This document shows positions 59,703-64,000 of a DNA stretch of 64,000 nucleotides, piece after piece. Made by a program: the position numbers and the translations under genes. Positions within the stretch are counted from its first letter, which is position 1; each line of letters begins with the position of its first letter. Origin of the DNA: Gammaproteobacteria bacterium (lineage in GTDB: Bacteria; Pseudomonadota; Gammaproteobacteria; Poriferisulfidales; GCA-002705445); NCBI GenBank assembly GCA_029268385.1, contig JAQWPG010000008.1, positions 78,378 through 142,377 on the forward strand. Direction: 5' to 3'. Below the pieces are notes generated by a model that was not told where the DNA came from, did no database searches, and saw only the letters and a program-made list of their open reading frames with translations.

Positions 59703-60425
59703 TTAGTACTTTTTGTAGATACCGGTAAAAATTTCAGCTTCTGACTCTAAGTAAATTTCATTTTTATCAAAGAAAAATAACTTTATACCTTCGTTTGTAA
59801 ATTTATTTTGAGAAGAAATATCTTTTTTAAAAATATAATTTATTTCATCATAACCATATAAGTGATGCCAAGAAAAACCTCTCAACTCGAAAGAGTTATT
59901 TTTTTTTGGAGTTAATAAAAGTTCAATATTTTTTTGTTGATCAACTTTATTAACTGTCCAGTCAACAGAGTTAATATGTCTGTATCTCAAGTATTGTTTT
60001 TTTTGTTTTTTATCCAATGAAACAAAGTCAGAAAAAATAAATCCTTCGACTCCGTCATAAGAAACTAAATACCATTTACTAAATTTATAATTATTAACAA
60101 TTTCAAAATTATTAGTATTTGCAAGTTTTAAGCTGATATTAGTATTTGGCTTTAGAAAAAATACTTTTTTTATATGAATTTTTTCATTTTTTTTTATTTT
60201 TTTTATTGTCAAACTATTTTTAGAAGTTATTAGCGGAATATCCCTAAAATTTATATTATCCGTATTTACAGCTCCATAAGTATCCATGTGCTTATAATAA
60301 ATAATTATGTCTTTAGGAATATTATTGAAACATTTTTGGTAAATTTTTTCACAGGAATTTTTTTCTGCAGAAACACTTGAAAAAATCATTAGAACTATAG
60401 AAAATTTAAAAATAGATTTAATCAT
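59703..60425 (-). CDS. Exported protein with a bacterial SH3-like domain, function unknown
   Basis: The 240-residue protein starts with a signal peptide (1-20, S-S-V-S-A). The region about 58-138 follows the bacterial SH3 pattern (N-F-R-D-I-P at the start, W-Y-L-V-S-Y-D-G-V-E-G-F-I-F at the end) seen in cell-wall-associated proteins. The C-terminal 90 residues are unassigned. Its start overlaps the gloB stop by eight bases. Confidence 0.75.
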   Translation of the reverse strand: MIKSIFKFSIVLMIFSSVSAEKNSCEKIYQKCFNNIPKDIIIYYKHMDTYGAVNTDNINFRDIPLITSKNSLTIKKIKKNEKIHIKKVFFLKPNTNISLKLANTNNFEIVNNYKFSKWYLVSYDGVEGFIFSDFVSLDKKQKKQYLRYRHINSVDWTVNKVDQQKNIELLLTPKKNNSFELRGFSWHHLYGYDEINYIFKKDISSQNKFTNEGIKLFFFDKNEIYLESEAEIFTGIYKKY

Positions 60426-61191
60426 ACTCGTTATCTTTCCATTCCCTTGTATATTTGAAAATTTCAGCTTCGTTACTTATTTTAATATTAAAGTGTTTTT
60501 GCACAGAATTTATTATATTTTTATTATCAAACCTTAAAAATGGATTTATTTTTAATTCATTAGCTAGTAGAGACGGAACTGTGTACTCGCCTTTTTTCAA
60601 AATACTTTTAACCTCCCTTTCCCTATTTAATAATTCTGAATTTTCAGGATCTAGTATTTTAGCAAAACCAATATTATCAAGTGTATATTCATGCGCACAA
60701 TAGATCATCGTTTCTTTAGGTAAATTTTTTATTTTGGTTAGTGCTCTATGCATATCATTATGTGTTCCTTCAAATAATCTTCCACATCCACATGAAAATA
60801 AAGTGTCTCCACAAAATAGTTTTTTATCAAAGTAGTATGCGATATGACTATTTGTATGTCCTCTAACATCTAGTACTCTAAACTCTTCATAAAGTGAATC
60901 TAATTTTATTATATCTTCATCCTTAACAATATTATCTGCTGGAATTCTAGAATCCAAAGGACCAAAAATATTTACCTTGGGAAAAACCTTTTTTAATTCA
61001 GGTACTCCTCCAATATGATCATTATGATGATGTGTTATGAGGATATCTGTTAGTTCTAAATTATTATCTTTTAGGGATTTTATTACCGGGGCATGGTCTC
61101 CAGGATCTACTACAACTGCACTTTTCTTATTATCTTCGAACATCAACCAAAAATAATTATCTGTGAATGCTGGAATTTGAATAATATTCAT
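60418..61191 (-). CDS. gloB: Hydroxyacylglutathione hydrolase (glyoxalase II)
   Basis: GloB hydrolyses S-lactoylglutathione in methylglyoxal removal. The metallo-beta-lactamase metal motif T-H-H-H-N-D-H (His54, His56, Asp58, His59) and G-H-T-N-S-H-I-A-Y-Y are visible; the length (257) and C-terminal glutathione-binding region are typical. Confidence 0.95.
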   Translation of the reverse strand: MNIIQIPAFTDNYFWLMFEDNKKSAVVVDPGDHAPVIKSLKDNNLELTDILITHHHNDHIGGVPELKKVFPKVNIFGPLDSRIPADNIVKDEDIIKLDSLYEEFRVLDVRGHTNSHIAYYFDKKLFCGDTLFSCGCGRLFEGTHNDMHRALTKIKNLPKETMIYCAHEYTLDNIGFAKILDPENSELLNREREVKSILKKGEYTVPSLLANELKINPFLRFDNKNIINSVQKHFNIKISNEAEIFKYTREWKDNEYD

Positions 61192-61281
61192 ATTTTTTAT
61201 TTTACTTTAAATTACAAATTAATTACAACTACACAAAAAAAAATTATTTGATAAAGTGGTGTTTTATATGAAAAGTATACT

Positions 61282-62778
61282 ATGTCAAAAAAATTATTTA
61301 TAGTCCTTGGGAATCAGCTTTTTCCAATTAAGAATCTAAAATCATTCAAAGATGACCATGTTTTTTTTATGTGTGAAGATTATGGTTTATGCACATATGA
61401 AAAACATCATAAGCATAAAATTTTACTTTTCTTATCTGCGATGAGATCTTATGCAGAAGATTTAATGCTGAATAAATATAAAATTATATATAAGAAAATT
61501 GAGGATAAAGATTTTAAAGAATCATATGAGGATAAACTAGAAAAAATAATTTCATCTAATAAAATTCAAGATGTATCTTTTTTTGAGATTGAAGACAAAA
61601 AATTTGAAAAAAGAATTATAAGTTTTATGAAAAAGTTAAATATAAAAACAAATATTATTTCCTCTCCCATGTTTATGTGTTCAAGAATAGATTTTAAGGA
61701 ACATATAGAATTAAATAAAAATAATTTAATGGCTAATTTTTATAAATACATTAGAAAAAAGAATGATATTTTAATTGAAAGCAATGGTAAACCAGTTGGA
61801 GGAAAATGGAGCTTCGATAGAGATAATAGAAAAAAAATTCCCAAAGATACTAAAATACCTTTGTTTCCCAAAATTAAAGAAACTTCGCATACGCTTATAC
61901 TTAAGCCAATTATTGAAAATATGTTTCCCAAGCATCCAGGCAACATAGATAACTTTTGGCTCGCAACTAATGTAAATGATGTAAATAAGCTTTTAAATTT
62001 CTTTATTAAAGAAAAATCAAATTTGTTTGGCGATTATGAGGATGCGGTTACACAACAAGATAATATAGTTTTTCATAGTGCTCTTAGTCCCTATTTAAAT
62101 TTAGGTCTTGTTACGCCAGATACAATTATTAAAAAAATATTGTCACATCATGACAAAACTCCTATTAAATTAAATTCTCTAGAAGGATATATTAGACAGA
62201 TTTTAGGGTGGAGAGAATTTATGCGTGGAATTTATCAAAATTATAGTCATGATATGGAAAATAAAAATTATTTTAACCATGCTAATAAGATGAAAAAAAG
62301 CTGGTATGAAGGGAGTACTGGATTACCACCATTAGATCACGCAATAAAAAATGCTGAATGTTATGGCTGGTCACATCATATTGAAAGACTTATGATTCTT
62401 TCAAATATAATGAATCTCTGCGAAATTAAGCCAGTGCTTGTATATAAATGGTTTATGGAAATGTTCGTTGATTCTTCTGATTGGGTTATGGTACCAAATG
62501 TTTATGGTATGGGTTTGTATAGTGATGGTGGTATATTCTCTACTAAGCCATATATTTGTGGCTCAAGTTATTTTCTAAAAATGATGGATTTCCAAAAAGG
62601 TGAATGGTGCGACACTATGGATGGTTTATATTGGCGCTTTATAAATAAAAATAGAAATTTTTTCTTAAGTAATGCAAGGCTAGCAATGATGGTGAGAATA
62701 TTTGACAAAATGAAAACTGAAAGAAAAAAACATATTTTATCAAGAGCTGAAATTTTTATAAAAGAAAATACATTATGA
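61282..62778 (+). CDS. Cryptochrome/photolyase of the bacterial (6-4) type, apparently without the Fe-S cluster
   Basis: The 498-residue flavoprotein belongs to the PhrB/CryB (FeS-BCP) family that repairs (6-4) photoproducts. E-G-Y-I-R-Q-I-L-G-W-R-E-F-M-R-G, S-H-H-I-E-R-L-M and Y-S-D-G-G-I-F-S-T-K-P-Y are family motifs. Of the four cluster cysteines of Agrobacterium PhrB, those at C360 and C443 seem retained, but the C-x-x-C pair is Gln438 and Glu441 and the following loop is shortened. It overlaps a DUF2256 gene. Confidence 0.9.
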   Translation: MSKKLFIVLGNQLFPIKNLKSFKDDHVFFMCEDYGLCTYEKHHKHKILLFLSAMRSYAEDLMLNKYKIIYKKIEDKDFKESYEDKLEKIISSNKIQDVSFFEIEDKKFEKRIISFMKKLNIKTNIISSPMFMCSRIDFKEHIELNKNNLMANFYKYIRKKNDILIESNGKPVGGKWSFDRDNRKKIPKDTKIPLFPKIKETSHTLILKPIIENMFPKHPGNIDNFWLATNVNDVNKLLNFFIKEKSNLFGDYEDAVTQQDNIVFHSALSPYLNLGLVTPDTIIKKILSHHDKTPIKLNSLEGYIRQILGWREFMRGIYQNYSHDMENKNYFNHANKMKKSWYEGSTGLPPLDHAIKNAECYGWSHHIERLMILSNIMNLCEIKPVLVYKWFMEMFVDSSDWVMVPNVYGMGLYSDGGIFSTKPYICGSSYFLKMMDFQKGEWCDTMDGLYWRFINKNRNFFLSNARLAMMVRIFDKMKTERKKHILSRAEIFIKENTL

Positions 62779-62906
62779 AAAAAGAGAATCTCCCATCAAA
62801 AATTTGCCCAATATGCAACAGACCATTTGCATGGAGAAAAAAATGGAAGTTAAACTGGGATCAAGTTAAATACTGCTCAAAAAAATGTTCGTCAAAGAAA
62901 AACTAA
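62775..62906 (+). CDS. DUF2256 family zinc-ribbon-like small protein
   Basis: A 43-residue protein read directly from the sequence. It starts M-K-K-E-N-L-P-S-K-I-C-P-I-C and continues R-P-F-A-W-R-K-K-W and Y-C-S-K-K-C, the DUF2256 pattern with two Cys pairs that could bind zinc. Its ATG overlaps the photolyase stop (ATGA). The role is unknown; members are often found next to photolyase/cryptochrome genes. Confidence 0.9.
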   Translation: MKKENLPSKICPICNRPFAWRKKWKLNWDQVKYCSKKCSSKKN

Positions 62907-62910
62907 TTAT

Positions 62911-63555
62911 TTATTTCTCTTCTGGGATACTATTTTCTAAATCTTTAAAATTTTTCACATTAAGTTTTTCATCTGCAAATTTATGATTTGTATCACGATG
63001 ATGGATTTCATCTTTTCGAATTGCGATTATTACATCACTTAATTTTGCATACGTATCGAGATTCCAATAATCTATTGCTAATTGTGGTGCAGGTATATTT
63101 TCTATTGTACCATCTAAAACCAGCGACAAATATTCTGTGTAACTAACAACAGCTTCTTCTTCAAAGTAACCGGTTAACCTATGTGCTGTTTGCGGGAAAA
63201 ATATGTAAAGTATTGAGTAAAAAAATATAAATATAAATTGAGCAAATATAACTAAGATTCTTTCTAGTCTACTTGGTTGGGCAATTTGAATAAATGTCAT
63301 TAAGTGCATTCTTTCATTTTCAGCCTCAGCAAGCATCTCTCTTAATTTTGGGCCGTACCCTGTCTGCATTGATCTTAAAGATTTAAAGTGCATAAAAACC
63401 CCAGACACCATTCCAGGCACTGCGGCAACTGTTTCTAAAACTATTGCTCTATGCCCATATCTTTTGGAAAAAAAAGTGTCTGCGCACCATCTTAGAAGTT
63501 TAGTAGTTCTTTTTGCAAATCTATCACTAAATGTTTTAGGGATATGTTTTTCCAT
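62911..63555 (-). CDS. aox: Alternative oxidase (di-iron ubiquinol oxidase)
   Basis: AOX passes electrons from ubiquinol to oxygen without pumping protons. The 214-residue protein has all four di-iron motifs: L-E-T (Glu41), N-E-R-M-H (Glu81, His84), E-E-E-A (Glu133) and D-E-I-H-H (Glu183, His186). It has two hydrophobic stretches that fit the membrane-associated fold. The plant-type regulatory N-terminal Cys region is absent. It is convergent with the DUF2256 gene and next to the rRNA operon end. Confidence 0.93.
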   Translation of the reverse strand: MEKHIPKTFSDRFAKRTTKLLRWCADTFFSKRYGHRAIVLETVAAVPGMVSGVFMHFKSLRSMQTGYGPKLREMLAEAENERMHLMTFIQIAQPSRLERILVIFAQFIFIFFYSILYIFFPQTAHRLTGYFEEEAVVSYTEYLSLVLDGTIENIPAPQLAIDYWNLDTYAKLSDVIIAIRKDEIHHRDTNHKFADEKLNVKNFKDLENSIPEEK

Positions 63556-63700
63556 AATTCGTTTTATATATTAGTATTTAATTATTTAGTTATACAAAAT
63601 AATTACTAAAATTACAACAGATAAACTGTTGTACAAATAAAAAGAGATAAAATTAAAACTAAAGCAAGAAAATATAAAAAAATTTGGGTAAAAAAAATAA

Positions 63701-63819
63701 AGCCTGATAGTGTCCTACTCTCACATGGGGAGACCCCACACTACCATCGGCGATGCACCTTTTCACTTCTGAGTTCGAAATGGTATCAGGTGGTTCAAGT
63801 GCTCTATGGCCATCAGGCA
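63701..63819 (-). rRNA. rrf: 5S ribosomal RNA
   Basis: About 119 bases that, on the minus strand, begin TGCCTGATGGCCATAG and include CGAACTCAGAAGTGAAA and GATGGTAGTGTGGGG, the standard gammaproteobacterial 5S segments. The ends pair (GCCTGAT/ATCAGGC). A U-rich tract starts right after the 3' end. The 63556-63700 stretch beyond it holds no gene. Confidence 0.95.
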
Positions 63820-63886
63820 ATTCTTTTCACAATGCAATCTTAAGTATTTAGCGTTTTTTAACAACCAATATACTTGGATGTTATAT

Positions 63887-64000
63887 AGTCAAACCTCACG
63901 GGTAATTAGTACTGGTTAGCTTCAAGTATTACTACTCTTCAACACCCAGCCTATCAACCTAGTAGTCTACTAGGGCCCTTTAGGGAACTTAAAGTTCCAG
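63887..64000 (-). rRNA. rrl: 23S ribosomal RNA, 3' end (runs off the window)
   Basis: On the minus strand the terminal part reads GATAGGCTGGGTGTTGAAG and AACCAGTACTAATTACCCGTGAGG, which matches the last 100 bases of 23S rRNA in Gammaproteobacteria. The spacer to 5S is about 67 bases. The exact 3' end is uncertain by a few bases. Confidence 0.93.

Overview
The window is AT-rich, densely packed chromosome from a bacterium that looks like a streamlined, probably aquatic Gammaproteobacterium. The evidence is gene order: miaB-ybeZ-ybeY-ybeX-lnt; divergent ssb/uvrA; tRNA-Tyr-Gly-Thr-tuf-tRNA-Trp-secE-nusG-rplKAJL-rpoBC; str, S10, spc and alpha ribosomal operons in one run; and glnS, tusE and gloB further on. 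The genus cannot be read from the sequence. Almost all of the core lies on the minus strand. There are no insertion sequences, phage genes or CRISPR arrays, and many neighbouring genes overlap by a few bases.

Layout. 1-2176: end of an AsmA/YhdP-like gene, then rlmH, rsfS and nadD. 2263-4943 (+): three genes for tetrahydromethanopterin/methanofuran-type cofactors (a dihydropteroate-synthase-like protein, a DUF447 protein and MfnB). 4933-11496: lnt, corC/ybeX, ybeY, phoH/ybeZ, miaB, a WecA/MraY-family transferase and ssb. 11613-14423: uvrA. 14418-43525: the complete ribosomal protein/RNA polymerase/EF-G/EF-Tu superregion, including rpmD and rpmJ, which are short. 43565-43961: three tRNA genes. 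44035-48256: an accessory stretch (FkbM methyltransferase, PsiE-like protein, exported protein, inverse-autotransporter-type barrel, SulP transporter). 48290-55276: a one-carbon operon. 55407-63555: tRNA-Thr, coaX, birA, glnS, glutaredoxin, a TusE/DsrC variant, ppiC, an exported SH3-like protein, gloB, a photolyase, a DUF2256 protein and an alternative oxidase. 63701-64000: 5S and the 3' end of 23S rRNA.

The most notable system is the one-carbon operon. It encodes a FmdD/FwdD-like protein, FhcB, FhcA, FhcD (formyltransferase) and FhcC, followed directly by a seven-iron ferredoxin and a ferredoxin-NADP reductase. In the studied Methylobacterium enzyme FhcB is catalytically dead and the complex only hydrolyses the formyl group to formate. 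Here FhcB keeps the cysteine-rich iron-sulphur motif and the Cys-His of the Mo/W-pterin site, and a D subunit is present. The inference is a redox-active bacterial formylmethanofuran dehydrogenase that oxidises the formyl group to CO2 and passes electrons through ferredoxin to NADP. The 2263-4943 cluster would supply the C1 carriers. No fae, mtd or mch gene lies in this window.
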